This document shows positions 18,385-27,304 of a stretch of DNA of 64,000 bases, in pieces (positions within the stretch are counted from its first letter, which is position 1; every line of letters starts with the position of its first letter). The position numbers and the translations under genes are program-made. The notes under the pieces were generated by a model, which was not told the origin of the DNA, did no database searches, and saw nothing but the letters and a program-made list of their open reading frames with translations. The DNA is from Clostridia bacterium. GTDB lineage: Bacteria; Bacillota; Clostridia; Lachnospirales; Lachnospiraceae. The stretch covers positions 310,001 through 374,000 of the forward strand of contig CAJTHL010000001.1 of assembly GCA_910576205.1 (NCBI GenBank), read 5' to 3'.

Positions 18385-19458
18385 ATGAGCGATTTTCTTA
18401 TACATATGGAGCAGGAACAGACCGAGACTCCCGTATCCAATATTTTTTTAGACGAATATATGCCTGAGGCCAACGGCGCATACGTGAAAATTTATCTCTA
18501 TCTGCTGCGCTGCATAAAATCCGGTGCGGACGCCCTCTCTGTTTCTTCCATAGCCGACCGCTTTGAGCACACGGAAAACGACGTCCACCGGGCCCTGGCT
18601 TACTGGGAAAAGCTGAATCTTCTCCGTCTGGAGCACAACGAAAAGAAGGAGCTGTCCGGCATCTGCCTTCTTGAGCCCCGGCACAAAAGTCCCGCCAGGC
18701 TTACGGACACCTTAGCGCCATCCGGAAGCATTTCCCCGGCGCAGCCCCTAAAGGAGGCTTCCCCGCCTGCAAAGACGGCCTACAGCCCCAGGCGTCTGGC
18801 CCGGTTCCAGGAGCAGGAAGATATCCGCCAGCTGTTGTTTATCAGTGAACAGTACATTGGCAGGCCCTTAAATCCCTCCGAGATCTCCACAATTCTGTAT
18901 TTTTACGACGGCCTGTCCTTTTCGGTGGAGCTTATCGAGTATCTCATCGAGTACTGCGTCACCAGAGGACACAAAAACCTGCGTTACATGGAATCCGTGG
19001 CCCTGGCCTGGCACAAGGCAGGCTACCAGACCGTGGAGCAGGCCAAAAAGGAGAGCTCCCTGTTCTCCCAGACTTACTTTGCCGTGCTGAAGGCCTTTGG
19101 CATCAAGGGCAGAAATCCCGTGGAATCAGAGACCGGTTATGTGGATAAATGGATAAAAACCTGGGGCTTTTCCCTGGAGCTTGTGCTGGAGGCCTGCGGA
19201 CGTACCATGTCCAAAATCCATGAACCAAGTTTCGAGTACACGGATTCCATATTAAACGGCTGGCGCCTGGAAAATGCCATGTCTCTGGAGGAGGTGGCCG
19301 CCCTGGACGCCAAATGGGCCGCCAGACCAGCCAGACCCCCCAGGCACAAGGATGTTTCATCCGCCGTGAAAAAGGCCTCCGCCTCCAACCGGTTCCACAA
19401 CTTTAACCAGCGGGATTATAATTTTGCGGAGTTGGAACAGAAGCTAATCAACAACTGA
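18385..19458 (+). CDS. DnaD-domain replication initiation protein
   Basis: 357 residues. The N-terminal part has a winged-helix-like region (about 30-95, with YLYLLRCIKSGADALSVSSI), and the central and C-terminal region (about 150-300) has the helical DnaD_2 fold with YYFYDGLS-like and ETGYVDKWIKTWGFSLELV segments. DnaD proteins act in primosome assembly at origins and restart sites, helping load the replicative helicase. It is longer than B. subtilis DnaD (232 residues) because of a Pro/Ala-rich linker near 105-140 and a basic tail. It lies 19 bases before the DnaC-like loader gene and just downstream of the DnaA-box cluster; it also contains one DnaA box in its coding sequence. Confidence 0.9.
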   Translation: MSDFLIHMEQEQTETPVSNIFLDEYMPEANGAYVKIYLYLLRCIKSGADALSVSSIADRFEHTENDVHRALAYWEKLNLLRLEHNEKKELSGICLLEPRHKSPARLTDTLAPSGSISPAQPLKEASPPAKTAYSPRRLARFQEQEDIRQLLFISEQYIGRPLNPSEISTILYFYDGLSFSVELIEYLIEYCVTRGHKNLRYMESVALAWHKAGYQTVEQAKKESSLFSQTYFAVLKAFGIKGRNPVESETGYVDKWIKTWGFSLELVLEACGRTMSKIHEPSFEYTDSILNGWRLENAMSLEEVAALDAKWAARPARPPRHKDVSSAVKKASASNRFHNFNQRDYNFAELEQKLINN

Positions 19459-19477
19459 CTTACCGGGAGGTATTCCC

Positions 19478-20449
19478 TTGTCTTTAAACAATGTACAATA
19501 TGACGCAATTATGCGCGCCTATACAGCCAGGCGCGCCAGGCAGCGTAAAGAGCTGGAAAAACGGCTGGAGCACATTCACCGCCGGATCCCCGCCCTCTCC
19601 TCCATAGAAGGCAAAATGGTCTCCCTGGCAGCAGCCCAGGCAAGGGCCGCCGTGGAGGGCGATAAGGAGGGACAGGCCTCCCTCAGGAAGGACTGGCTGA
19701 AGCTCTCCCGGGAGAAAGAGGCGCTTCTTGCCTCCCACGGATTTTCCCCGGCGGACTGTGAGCTCTCCTACGACTGCCCGGACTGCCAGGATACAGGCTA
19801 TGTGGGCAGCGAAAAGTGCCGCTGTCTGAAGCAGGCTGTCATTCAATACCTCTACGGACAGTCCCGGCTGGAGGAGGTGCTGGCCCGGGAAAATTTTAAC
19901 ACCTTTTCCTATGCATATTATGAGGAACAGCATCTTCCGGCCATCCGGAAGGCTGTTATGGATGCCCAGCTCTTTATCGAAAATTTTGGCCGTGAATTCC
20001 AGAACCTGTTTTTTCTTGGTGATACGGGAACGGGAAAGACCTTTCTGTCCAACTGCATTGCCAGGGAGCTCTTAAACCGCTGCTTTTCCGTGGTTTACCT
20101 GACGGCCTTTGAGCTCTTTGACCTGCTGGCCAGCGCCCATTTCAACCATAACCCGGAGGCGGAGGTCTCGCGGCAGAGCTACCCCTATATTTTTGCCTGC
20201 GACCTGCTTATCCTGGACGACCTGGGAACGGAGCTGAACAACTCCTTTGTATCCTCCCAGCTCTTCCTGTGCGTCAACGAACGCATTTTAAAGAGGAAAG
20301 CCACCATTATTTCCTCTAACCTAAGCCTTGAGACTTTGCGGGATGCCTATTCCGAGCGCACCTTTTCCCGCATCACAAGTTATTACACCATCCTGAAATT
20401 ACCCGGAAATGATATCCGGTTAAAGAAAAAATTATTGGGAAACACTTAA
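19478..20449 (+). CDS. DnaC/DnaI-like helicase-loader ATPase
   Basis: 323 residues. A zinc-binding cluster C100, C103, C114, C116 (CPDCQ...CRC) is followed by an AAA+ domain with Walker A GDTGTGKT at 181-188, Walker B LLILDDLG near 245-252 and an arginine-containing RTFSRI segment. This is the layout of DnaI-type loaders that place the DnaB helicase on DNA. The gene starts with TTG at 19478, the only start with a proper GGGAGG site 7 bases upstream. It is co-directional with the DnaD-like gene and its likely client, dnaB, lies in the same window at 46.4 kb. Confidence 0.9.
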   Translation: MSLNNVQYDAIMRAYTARRARQRKELEKRLEHIHRRIPALSSIEGKMVSLAAAQARAAVEGDKEGQASLRKDWLKLSREKEALLASHGFSPADCELSYDCPDCQDTGYVGSEKCRCLKQAVIQYLYGQSRLEEVLARENFNTFSYAYYEEQHLPAIRKAVMDAQLFIENFGREFQNLFFLGDTGTGKTFLSNCIARELLNRCFSVVYLTAFELFDLLASAHFNHNPEAEVSRQSYPYIFACDLLILDDLGTELNNSFVSSQLFLCVNERILKRKATIISSNLSLETLRDAYSERTFSRITSYYTILKLPGNDIRLKKKLLGNT

Positions 20450-20473
20450 GATCATTACACGGAGGACACTACT

Positions 20474-21682
20474 ATGTTGCAACGCAGTCAGCGCGTACTG
20501 GAAACGATTCCCACAGGCTCTCTGGGACTGATTCCCCTGGACAGCTGTAGGGAACTGGGCGAGAAGGTCAACGGCTACCTGGTGGCATGGAGACATGACA
20601 GCCAGCTTGCGCACAAATCCAGCATTGTATTTAACGGATATGAACGGGATTCCTATCTGATTAACGCCAGGGTTCCCCGCTTTGGAACCGGCGAGGCAAA
20701 GGGCATCATTGAGGACTCTGTCCGGGGAAGCGATCTGTATCTTCTTGTGGACGTATGCAATTACAGCCTCACCTATTCCCTGTGCGGCCATACCAACCAC
20801 ATGTCTCCGGATGACCATTTCCAGGACTTAAAGCGGGTGATTGCGGCCGTTGGCGGAAAAGCCCGGCGCATTACCGTAATCATGCCCTTCCTCTACGAGA
20901 GCCGCCAGCACAAACGCACCGCCAGGGAATCCCTGGACTGCGCCCTGGCGCTGCAGGAGCTCACCAAGATGGGTGTGGAAAATATCATTACCTTTGACGC
21001 CCACGATCCCAGGGTGCAGAACGCCATCCCCCTTCACGGTTTTGAGACCGTACAGCCTACCTATCAGTTTGTAAAGGGACTCCTAAGCAGCGTGGACGAC
21101 CTCTCCATCGACAGCCAGCATATGATGGTCATAAGCCCGGACGAGGGCGGCATGAGCCGCGCCATCTACATGGCCAATGTGCTGGGACTGGATATCGGCA
21201 TGTTCTACAAACGCCGGGACTACACAAAGGTTATCAATGGGCGCAATCCCATTATCGCCCACGAATTCCTGGGAAGCGATGTGGAAGGCAAGGATATGCT
21301 CATTGTGGACGATATGATTTCCTCCGGCGACAGCATGCTGGAGGTTGCCACGGAGCTGAAAGCCCGCAAGGCGCGGCGGATCTTTATCTTCTCTACCTTC
21401 GGCTTGTTTACCAGTGGCCTGGAAAAATTTGACAGAGCTTATGAGGAAGGCGTCATCTCCCGGGTATTTACCACCAACCTGGTCTATCAGACACCGGAGC
21501 TCCTGGACCGTCCCTACTATGTGAGCTGTGATATGAGCAAGTACGTTGCCCTTATCATCGATACCCTGAACCACGACGTATCCATAAGCGACCTTCTGGA
21601 TCCCTATGAGAGGATCCGCAACCTTGTGGAAAAATACAAGGCCGGGGAAATCCATGCCATTTCGGAAGAGCAGATTCTCTGA
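20474..21682 (+). CDS. prs: Ribose-phosphate pyrophosphokinase (PRPP synthetase)
   Basis: 402 residues, longer than the usual 310-320. It makes PRPP from ribose-5-phosphate and ATP for nucleotide, His and Trp synthesis. Visible: ATP/metal segment TFDAHDPRVQNAI, SPDEGGMSRA, and the PRPP-binding loop MLIVDDMISSGDSM in place of the more common VDDxIDTxGT. The N-terminus has an extension and the fold contains insertions, so the allosteric region may differ from classical enzymes. It starts at an ATG behind GGAGG, 24 bases after the helicase-loader gene, and ends before a strong bidirectional terminator. Confidence 0.92.
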   Translation: MLQRSQRVLETIPTGSLGLIPLDSCRELGEKVNGYLVAWRHDSQLAHKSSIVFNGYERDSYLINARVPRFGTGEAKGIIEDSVRGSDLYLLVDVCNYSLTYSLCGHTNHMSPDDHFQDLKRVIAAVGGKARRITVIMPFLYESRQHKRTARESLDCALALQELTKMGVENIITFDAHDPRVQNAIPLHGFETVQPTYQFVKGLLSSVDDLSIDSQHMMVISPDEGGMSRAIYMANVLGLDIGMFYKRRDYTKVINGRNPIIAHEFLGSDVEGKDMLIVDDMISSGDSMLEVATELKARKARRIFIFSTFGLFTSGLEKFDRAYEEGVISRVFTTNLVYQTPELLDRPYYVSCDMSKYVALIIDTLNHDVSISDLLDPYERIRNLVEKYKAGEIHAISEEQIL

Positions 21683-21746
21683 CCGGGCCCGGCCGTCCCC
21701 CTTCCTGGAAGGAACCAGGGCTTTCCCCCTTGAAAAACATGTACCT

Positions 21747-21788
21747 AAAAAAGGAGGCCGTATGTCTGACAACATCTGCCTCCTTTTT
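21747..21788. terminator. Bidirectional terminator between prs and the response regulator gene
   Basis: A-tract plus GGAGGC (21753-21758) and GCCTCC (21778-21783) followed by five T residues. The A/T flanks on both sides fit termination of both convergent genes. Confidence 0.85.
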
Positions 21789-21811
21789 CCTTTGAAATAT
21801 TCCCTCTGACA

Positions 21812-22501
21812 CTACACCTTAAACCGGTAGCCTACTCCCCAGATAGTCTCGATATACTGGGGCTTGGCCGAATTAAACTCAATCTTTTCCCGTATTTTCT
21901 TGATATGCACCGTCACCGTGGCGATATCGCCAATGGAATCCATATCCCAGATCTCCTTAAAAAGCTCCTCCTTTGTAAATACATGGTTGGGATTTTCCGC
22001 CAGGAAAGCCAGAAGATCAAACTCCCGGGATGTGAAGTTCTTTTCCTCCCCGTTGACCCACACCCTCCGGGCTGTCTTGTCGATCTTAATACCCCGGATT
22101 TCCACCATGGAATTCTCCTTCACATTGCTGCTGACCAGACGGTCATAGCGGGTCAGATGTGCCTTTACCCGGGCCACCAGCTCGCTGGGGCTGAAGGGCT
22201 TCGTCATATAGTCGTCAGCTCCAAGGCCCAGTCCCCGGATCTTGTCGATATCGTCCTTCTTGGCGGAGACCATAATTATAGGCGTATTCTTCACAGCCCG
22301 CACCTGTTTGCAGATCTCAAAGCCATCCACTCCCGGAAGCATCAGATCCAGAATCAGAAGATTAAAATCCTCCTCCAGGGCCCTTTTAAGCCCGGTATTT
22401 CCGTCCGGGGAAATCTCCACCTCAAAGCCGCTGAGCTCCAGATAGTCCTTCTCCAGATCCGCAATGACGTCCTCGTCCTCCACAATTAAAATTCTGCTCA
22501 T
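21812..22501 (-). CDS. OmpR/PhoB-family response regulator
   Basis: 229 residues: receiver domain with acidic pocket VEDED near residues 7-11, phospho-acceptor Asp in LLILDLMLPGVDG (about 52) and the conserved Lys in MTKPFSP (about 102), then an OmpR-type winged helix ending in ETIWGVGYRFKV. It is co-encoded with, and overlaps by ATGA, the upstream histidine kinase, so the two form one system. Its targets are not evident from the neighbourhood. Confidence 0.93.
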   Translation of the reverse strand: MSRILIVEDEDVIADLEKDYLELSGFEVEISPDGNTGLKRALEEDFNLLILDLMLPGVDGFEICKQVRAVKNTPIIMVSAKKDDIDKIRGLGLGADDYMTKPFSPSELVARVKAHLTRYDRLVSSNVKENSMVEIRGIKIDKTARRVWVNGEEKNFTSREFDLLAFLAENPNHVFTKEELFKEIWDMDSIGDIATVTVHIKKIREKIEFNSAKPQYIETIWGVGYRFKV

Positions 22502-23988
22502 GAATGGAATACCTCCTGATATTTTCTCAACACAAAGTGCATGACCGTGCCGGTTCCCGGCCTGCTGGTGGCCCAGATCTTGCCTCCGTGATCCTCAACG
22601 ATTTTTTTCACAATGGACAGCCCGATACCGCTTCCTCCCTTGGAGGAATTCCGTGAGGCGTCCGTCCGGTAAAACCGGTCAAAAATATAGGGCAGATCCC
22701 GGGCGTCGATTCCCCGCCCGTTGTCCTCGATTTCCACCTGGATAAAGTCCCCCACATCCCGGATGCCGATGTTTATGGCGCCGTTGACCTTATCCATATA
22801 TTTGGAGGAATTGCCGATAATATTGTTAATGACCCGCTTGATCTGCTCCGCGTCCGCAATGACCAGCACATCCTCCTCCACGTAATTAAAGTACCCCAGC
22901 CGGATCCTGCTCTGCTCCAGTTCCAGACCGATCTCCTCCACGCAGTCCGCAAAGTAATCCCGCACGTTAATCTTATCAAAAGTATAAGGAATCCGGTTTG
23001 TGTCAATCTTGGAGTAAAAGGTCAGCTCATTAATCAGCCGGTCCATGTCGTTGGCCTTGTTGTAGATGGTACGGATATATTTCTCCTGCTTCTCCGGCGT
23101 ATCCGCCACCCCGTCCATAAGGCCCTCCACATACCCCTTCACCGCCGTAATGGGCGTTTTCAGATCATGGGAAATATTGCTGATTAGCTCCTTGTTCTGC
23201 TGATCTACCCGCACCTTCTCCTCCGTGGACTCTTTAAGGCGCCTGCGCATTTCCTCAAAGTCCCTGCATAGCTGGCCGATCTCGTCTTTTCCCTCCACCT
23301 GCATCTCAAAATCCAGGTTTCCCTCCTTGATATTCTGGGTGGCAATTTCCAGATGGTGGATGGGCGTTACGATGCTCTTGTAAATCCAGACCGTTAGCAG
23401 GGCGCTTGTAAAAATCAATATGGAAATAATGGCCAGACCCATGTCGATGAGCAGGGACTTCACCTGGGGAATCATGCCCCTTACGGAGGTGACAATAAAG
23501 GCGCTTCCCTCACTTCCATCCAGAAACACCAGATCCAGCTTCTTTACCAGGGTCTGCACCTCCCCGCCCATAAATACTCCCACGTCCTGGGTGTTAGCGT
23601 ACTCCCCGTAGTCCGGAAGCCTCTGAACCAGCGGGTCGATCTCCTCCTTAGTTCCCTTGTAGATAAAGTCCTCCCCTTTCCGCACCAGAAGGTAGGAATA
23701 GCGGGATTCCAGCTCCACATTGATACCGTCCAGATAGGCCGTATCCTCAAAAGCCCCCACATCCTGGGCGGCCTGGTTTTGCATGGACTGGTAAATGCTC
23801 CTTGTCATTTTACTTAAGATAGCCGTAGGGTTGGAAAAGCTCTCGTAATCCGTATCTTCAATTCCAAACCTCTTCTCCATAGAGCTGAGCTGATAGGTTC
23901 CCAGGCCGATAAAGGCCATGACCGTCAAAGCGAGGGGCACCAGGATAATAATTAAAAAGGAAATGATAAGCTTGTTTTTCAATTTCAA
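22498..23988 (-). CDS. Membrane sensor histidine kinase
   Basis: 496 residues from the chosen start: membrane segment near 4-27, extracellular sensor (about 40-165), second membrane segment (about 170-195), HAMP linker (ILKSIVTPIHHLE region), HisKA with NISHDLKTPITAVKGY, and HATPase with NNIIGNSSKY, DNGRGI and GGSGIGLSIVKKI. The start is TTG at 23988, preceded by AGGAGA with a 6-base gap; a GTG at 24030 has no such site. It is the first gene of a two-gene kinase-regulator operon. The layout resembles VanS/PhoR-type kinases; the signal is unknown. Confidence 0.92.
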   Translation of the reverse strand: MKLKNKLIISFLIIILVPLALTVMAFIGLGTYQLSSMEKRFGIEDTDYESFSNPTAILSKMTRSIYQSMQNQAAQDVGAFEDTAYLDGINVELESRYSYLLVRKGEDFIYKGTKEEIDPLVQRLPDYGEYANTQDVGVFMGGEVQTLVKKLDLVFLDGSEGSAFIVTSVRGMIPQVKSLLIDMGLAIISILIFTSALLTVWIYKSIVTPIHHLEIATQNIKEGNLDFEMQVEGKDEIGQLCRDFEEMRRRLKESTEEKVRVDQQNKELISNISHDLKTPITAVKGYVEGLMDGVADTPEKQEKYIRTIYNKANDMDRLINELTFYSKIDTNRIPYTFDKINVRDYFADCVEEIGLELEQSRIRLGYFNYVEEDVLVIADAEQIKRVINNIIGNSSKYMDKVNGAINIGIRDVGDFIQVEIEDNGRGIDARDLPYIFDRFYRTDASRNSSKGGSGIGLSIVKKIVEDHGGKIWATSRPGTGTVMHFVLRKYQEVFHS

Positions 23989-24054
23989 GGCAGTTCTCCT
24001 GGCTGTGCAGGCCCTTGCAGGGATGGGCACAGGATGGTTTTAGCATATAGGAAT

Positions 24055-24063
24055 AGTATAACA
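24055..24063 (-). promoter_or_regulatory. Extended -10 element of the kinase-regulator operon
   Basis: TGTTATACT on the minus strand (hexamer 24055-24060); no convincing -35 hexamer 17 bases upstream. Confidence 0.4.
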
Positions 24064-24153
24064 CTATTTTGGGGGATGCGACGAAAAAAGTATTCTAAAA
24101 AATATAAATTTTTTCTAAACTGGAAAAAAGCGCCTTGTCAAGGAGCTTCCAGG

Positions 24154-24188
24154 CAAAAAATGAGCTGCCTCCTTCCGGAAGCAGCCCA
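24154..24188 (-). terminator. Terminator of fucI
   Basis: On the minus strand GCTGC/GCAGC arms with a further paired TTCC/GGAA centre are followed by TCATTTTTTG. It sits directly after the fucI stop. Confidence 0.75.
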
Positions 24189-24204
24189 TCTGGTTTTTCT
24201 CTTT

Positions 24205-26007
24205 TTAGCGGATGGTCTTGTAAAGCGGGCCATATGCCTGACATGCTCTGTAATCCTGTCCCTCTTTGTCCATGCCGAAGGCGTTCCAGGCTGCGGGACG
24301 GAAGATCTTCTCCTCCGGTACGTTGTGCATGCAAACCGGGATTCTCAGCATTGCGCAGAAGGTGATAAGATCCGCGCCTACATGGCCGTAGCTGATAGCG
24401 CCATGATTTGCGCCCCAGTTATTCATTACGTCGTAAGCGGTCTTGAAGGCGCCCTCTCCTGTACATCTGGGAGCAAACCAGGTGCAGGGCCAGGTATAAT
24501 CGGTTCTCTTCCACAAGGTATCCGTCACCTCATCCGGAAGCTTGATAGTCCAGCCCTCTGCGATCTGCACCACGGGGCCTAATCCCTTCACCAGATTCAG
24601 ACGGATCATGGTTGCGGGCATCTCTGCCTCTGTCACAAAACGGGAAGAATATCCGCCGCCGCGGAAGTAGCCGTTGTCAGCCGCATTCCAGGTAGTTGCC
24701 TTTAAGATGGCCTCCTGGTCTGCTTCTGTCACATTCCACCACTCCTTCATGCAGGGGTTGCCGTTCTCGTCTTTTGCCTGTCCGCAGGCATCCAGGCAGG
24801 CAGCGCCGGAGTTAATCAGATGGATAAATCCGTCGGCGTCTTTTGCCTTTCCTTCGATATCATAGCCGGTTACTCTTTTCACCGCCTCACCGCTCCAGTA
24901 GGTACGCACATCCGCAAAAATCTGCGCCCGGTTGGTGAGCAGTTTTAAGAAAAGCATACCAAGACCGTTTAAGGTATCATTCTCTGTCGCAAGGACATAG
25001 GGCTCTCTTGCGCCGTTCCAGTCAAAGGAGGTGTTGAGCATTGCCTCCGGGAAGTCGCAGTTGGGATAAAAATCTGTCCACTGTCTCTGGCCCTGGAAGC
25101 CTGCCGCGATGGCGTTGTGTCCGATGGCTTCCTCGGAAAACTTCGGATCCAACTTGTCGCTGCCGCTCATAAGGTCTTTGATGATAACCATCATCTTAAC
25201 CACGAACTCCCAGTCTTTCTCCTTCTGCTCCGGGGACTTCTGAAGCTCTTCCGGATTCTTGTCGAAGCCTTCCTTGCATTTTTCTTTTGTCCACTTGAGG
25301 GCTTTCTGGAACTCTTCCTCATCGTAGATGCCCTCTGTCATGCGGCGGATGATTTCCACCTCATCCACGGACTCCACGCGCATACCTAAATACTCCTCGA
25401 TGAAAGCCGGGTCAATGATGGAGCCGCCGATACCCATGCAGATGGAACCGATCTGCAGGTAGGATTTTCCTCTCATGGTGGCAGCCGCCACAGCCGCGCG
25501 GCCAAAGCGCAGCAGTTTCTCTTTTACATCCTCCGGAATTACGGTATCGGTGGCGTCCTGTACGTCATGTCCGTAGATACCGAAAGCCGGAAGTCCTTTC
25601 TGTGCGTGGGTTGCCAGAACAGAGGCCAGATAAACGGCGCCGGGACGCTCTGTAGCGTTAAGGCCCCACACGCCCTTAATGGTCATGGGATCCGTATCCA
25701 TGGTCTCGGAGCCATAGCACCAGCAGGGAGTAACGGTAAGAGTAATATCCACGCCAGCCTTCTTGAATTTATCCGCACACGCCGCAGCCTCTCCTACGCG
25801 TCCGATGGTGGTGTCCGCAATCACGGTCTTTACCGGCTCTCCGTTGCTGTATCTTAAGTTCTCCTCAAAAAGCTTCGCAGCAGACTTTGCCATATTCATG
25901 GTCTGCTCCTCCAGAGAACCGCGCACGTCCAGAGCGCCTCTTCTTCCGTCGATGGTCGGACGGATGCCGATTACGGGATAATCACCAATCAATCTGTTTT
26001 TTGCCAT
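24205..26007 (-). CDS. fucI: L-fucose isomerase
   Basis: 600 residues, typical for FucI. It converts L-fucose to L-fuculose (also D-arabinose to D-ribulose) in a Mn-dependent reaction, allowing use of host mucin or plant fucose. Diagnostic stretches are [15 protein letters not shown] at the N-terminus, [28 protein letters not shown], the metal-binding [16 protein letters not shown] region and [16 protein letters not shown] near the end. The start has a GTGGAGGG site. No fuculokinase, fuculose-phosphate aldolase or fucose permease is adjacent; a divergent AraC regulator is, and the promoter between them contains an inverted repeat. Confidence 0.97.
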   Translation of the reverse strand: MAKNRLIGDYPVIGIRPTIDGRRGALDVRGSLEEQTMNMAKSAAKLFEENLRYSNGEPVKTVIADTTIGRVGEAAACADKFKKAGVDITLTVTPCWCYGSETMDTDPMTIKGVWGLNATERPGAVYLASVLATHAQKGLPAFGIYGHDVQDATDTVIPEDVKEKLLRFGRAAVAAATMRGKSYLQIGSICMGIGGSIIDPAFIEEYLGMRVESVDEVEIIRRMTEGIYDEEEFQKALKWTKEKCKEGFDKNPEELQKSPEQKEKDWEFVVKMMVIIKDLMSGSDKLDPKFSEEAIGHNAIAAGFQGQRQWTDFYPNCDFPEAMLNTSFDWNGAREPYVLATENDTLNGLGMLFLKLLTNRAQIFADVRTYWSGEAVKRVTGYDIEGKAKDADGFIHLINSGAACLDACGQAKDENGNPCMKEWWNVTEADQEAILKATTWNAADNGYFRGGGYSSRFVTEAEMPATMIRLNLVKGLGPVVQIAEGWTIKLPDEVTDTLWKRTDYTWPCTWFAPRCTGEGAFKTAYDVMNNWGANHGAISYGHVGADLITFCAMLRIPVCMHNVPEEKIFRPAAWNAFGMDKEGQDYRACQAYGPLYKTIR

Positions 26008-26049
26008 GTCTTTCCCTCCACTTAAATAAATGAATTATGAGTTTTCACG

Positions 26050-26074
26050 AATAAGAAGTTGATTTCTTCTTATT
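26050..26074 (-). promoter_or_regulatory. Short hairpin in the fucI leader
   Basis: AATAAGAA (26050-26057) and TTCTTATT (26067-26074) form an inverted repeat between the fucI -10 box and its start codon. It may be an operator or an RNA hairpin; no function can be assigned. Confidence 0.35.
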
Positions 26075-26078
26075 TTAT

Positions 26079-26113
26079 GTGCCAATTATACAACAAAATT
26101 TGTCCATTGGCAC
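26079..26113 (-). promoter_or_regulatory. Inverted repeat over the fucI -10 box (candidate operator)
   Basis: A perfect 8-bp inverted repeat, GTGCCAAT (26079-26086) and ATTGGCAC (26106-26113), brackets the fucI -10 sequence TATAAT (26085-26090 on the minus strand). Its overlap with the promoter and its position between fucI and a divergent AraC gene make it a candidate regulator site. The rest of the 301-base gap 26008-26308 holds a second inverted repeat (listed separately) and no gene. Confidence 0.5.
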
Positions 26114-26187
26114 GTAAATTTATATCTGGATATGGACATTTTTTGTGATAATTGATACAATGTATAAAAGCAATGAGCAGTGCCAGA

Positions 26188-26236
26188 ACAGTCATAAACA
26201 GGTCGGCTGCTTACAGACGAATCTGTTCATGACTGT
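26188..26236 (+). repeat. 14-bp inverted repeat in the AraC gene leader
   Basis: ACAGTCATAAACAG (26188-26201) and CTGTTCATGACTGT (26223-26236) match at 13 of 14 positions around a 21-base spacer and are followed by TTTTG. It lies about 75 bases before the AraC start and could be an attenuator-like hairpin or an operator. Confidence 0.55.
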
Positions 26237-26308
26237 TTTGATAGGGCGAATGCACACTGCGGACTCCTGGCTGTCGCACCAATGCCGGGGGAGAAAGGAG
26301 GCCCAGCT

Positions 26309-27304
26309 ATGAAAGCATTCCACGAAGTGCGCAGCTATGATTCCGATTTCATGGTCTGGCACTCCGCCTACACAAACATCAGTTTTCTGGCCCACTGGCA
26401 CAAGGAGGTGGAGTTTATCTTTGTCCGCTCCGGATGCTGCCGTCTCAGCGTGTCCGACCAGACCTTTCTGGCCCGGACCGGGGACCTGGTGGTCTGCGAG
26501 AGCGGCGTTATCCACTACAGCGATTCCTTTGACCTGGACAATTCTCTGGACTTTATCATCTGCGATACCGGGATCCTAAGCTCCATGTTCCAGAACCCTC
26601 ATTTTATCCGCCCGCTGATCTCCCGGGAGGAGCTGGCCTCCTACGGCCTTACGGAGGAGCTGGAAAAGCTGATCCTTCTGGTGGCCCGGGAGCTCTCGGA
26701 CAAGAAGCCCTACTACCAGGAGATCGTGGAGGCCTCCCTGGCCCGCTTCTGGAACCTGCTCAGGCGCTGGCATCCCAGAAACACGGATCACTCTCCCGCG
26801 GAGAACCGCAGGGAGCATATGCTGACGGAGCTGCAGCTCCTTCTGGACTACATAGATTCCCATTTTACGGACAATATTTCCCTGGAGTACGCGGCGGACC
26901 GCATGAATTTCAGCCCCAGCTACTTTTCCCGGGTCTTCAAGAATCTGGTGGGGATCAATTTTGTCACCTATTTAAATCTGGTGCGGGTGGAGGAGGCTGC
27001 CAGACAGCTCCGGGAATCCAGCCGCAAGGTGACGGATATCGCCCTGGACTGCGGCTTCAACAATATCCGCACCTTTAACCGGGTCTTTAAGGAGATCACA
27101 GGCTTTACCCCTTCCGCCTTCCTGCTCCAGCCCGACCCGGACGCCTACAAAATGACCTACTATAACCGCCGTTCCTCCGAAAAACAGTTTGTGGAAAACG
27201 ATTCCCTTACTATTATCAATCATCCCCGCGAAAATCCCGCGGAAGCGAACTATTCCGGTCGAAAAGCCGGCCGGGAGCAAGGAAAGGAGTCCCACCATGT
27301 CTGA
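26309..27304 (+). CDS. AraC-family transcriptional regulator
   Basis: 331 residues. An N-terminal cupin-like sensor (about 20-130, with HWHKEVEFIFV) is joined to a C-terminal double helix-turn-helix: NISLEYAADRMNFSPSYFSR and the second helix pair ending at FNRVFKEITGFTPSAF. Such proteins usually activate sugar genes on ligand binding. The ATG at 26309 has AAAGGAGG 7 bases upstream. It is divergent from fucI, so control of L-fucose use is the simplest reading, though this is inferred from position. Its last eight bases overlap the start of the DUF402 gene. Confidence 0.9.
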   Translation: MKAFHEVRSYDSDFMVWHSAYTNISFLAHWHKEVEFIFVRSGCCRLSVSDQTFLARTGDLVVCESGVIHYSDSFDLDNSLDFIICDTGILSSMFQNPHFIRPLISREELASYGLTEELEKLILLVARELSDKKPYYQEIVEASLARFWNLLRRWHPRNTDHSPAENRREHMLTELQLLLDYIDSHFTDNISLEYAADRMNFSPSYFSRVFKNLVGINFVTYLNLVRVEEAARQLRESSRKVTDIALDCGFNNIRTFNRVFKEITGFTPSAFLLQPDPDAYKMTYYNRRSSEKQFVENDSLTIINHPRENPAEANYSGRKAGREQGKESHHV

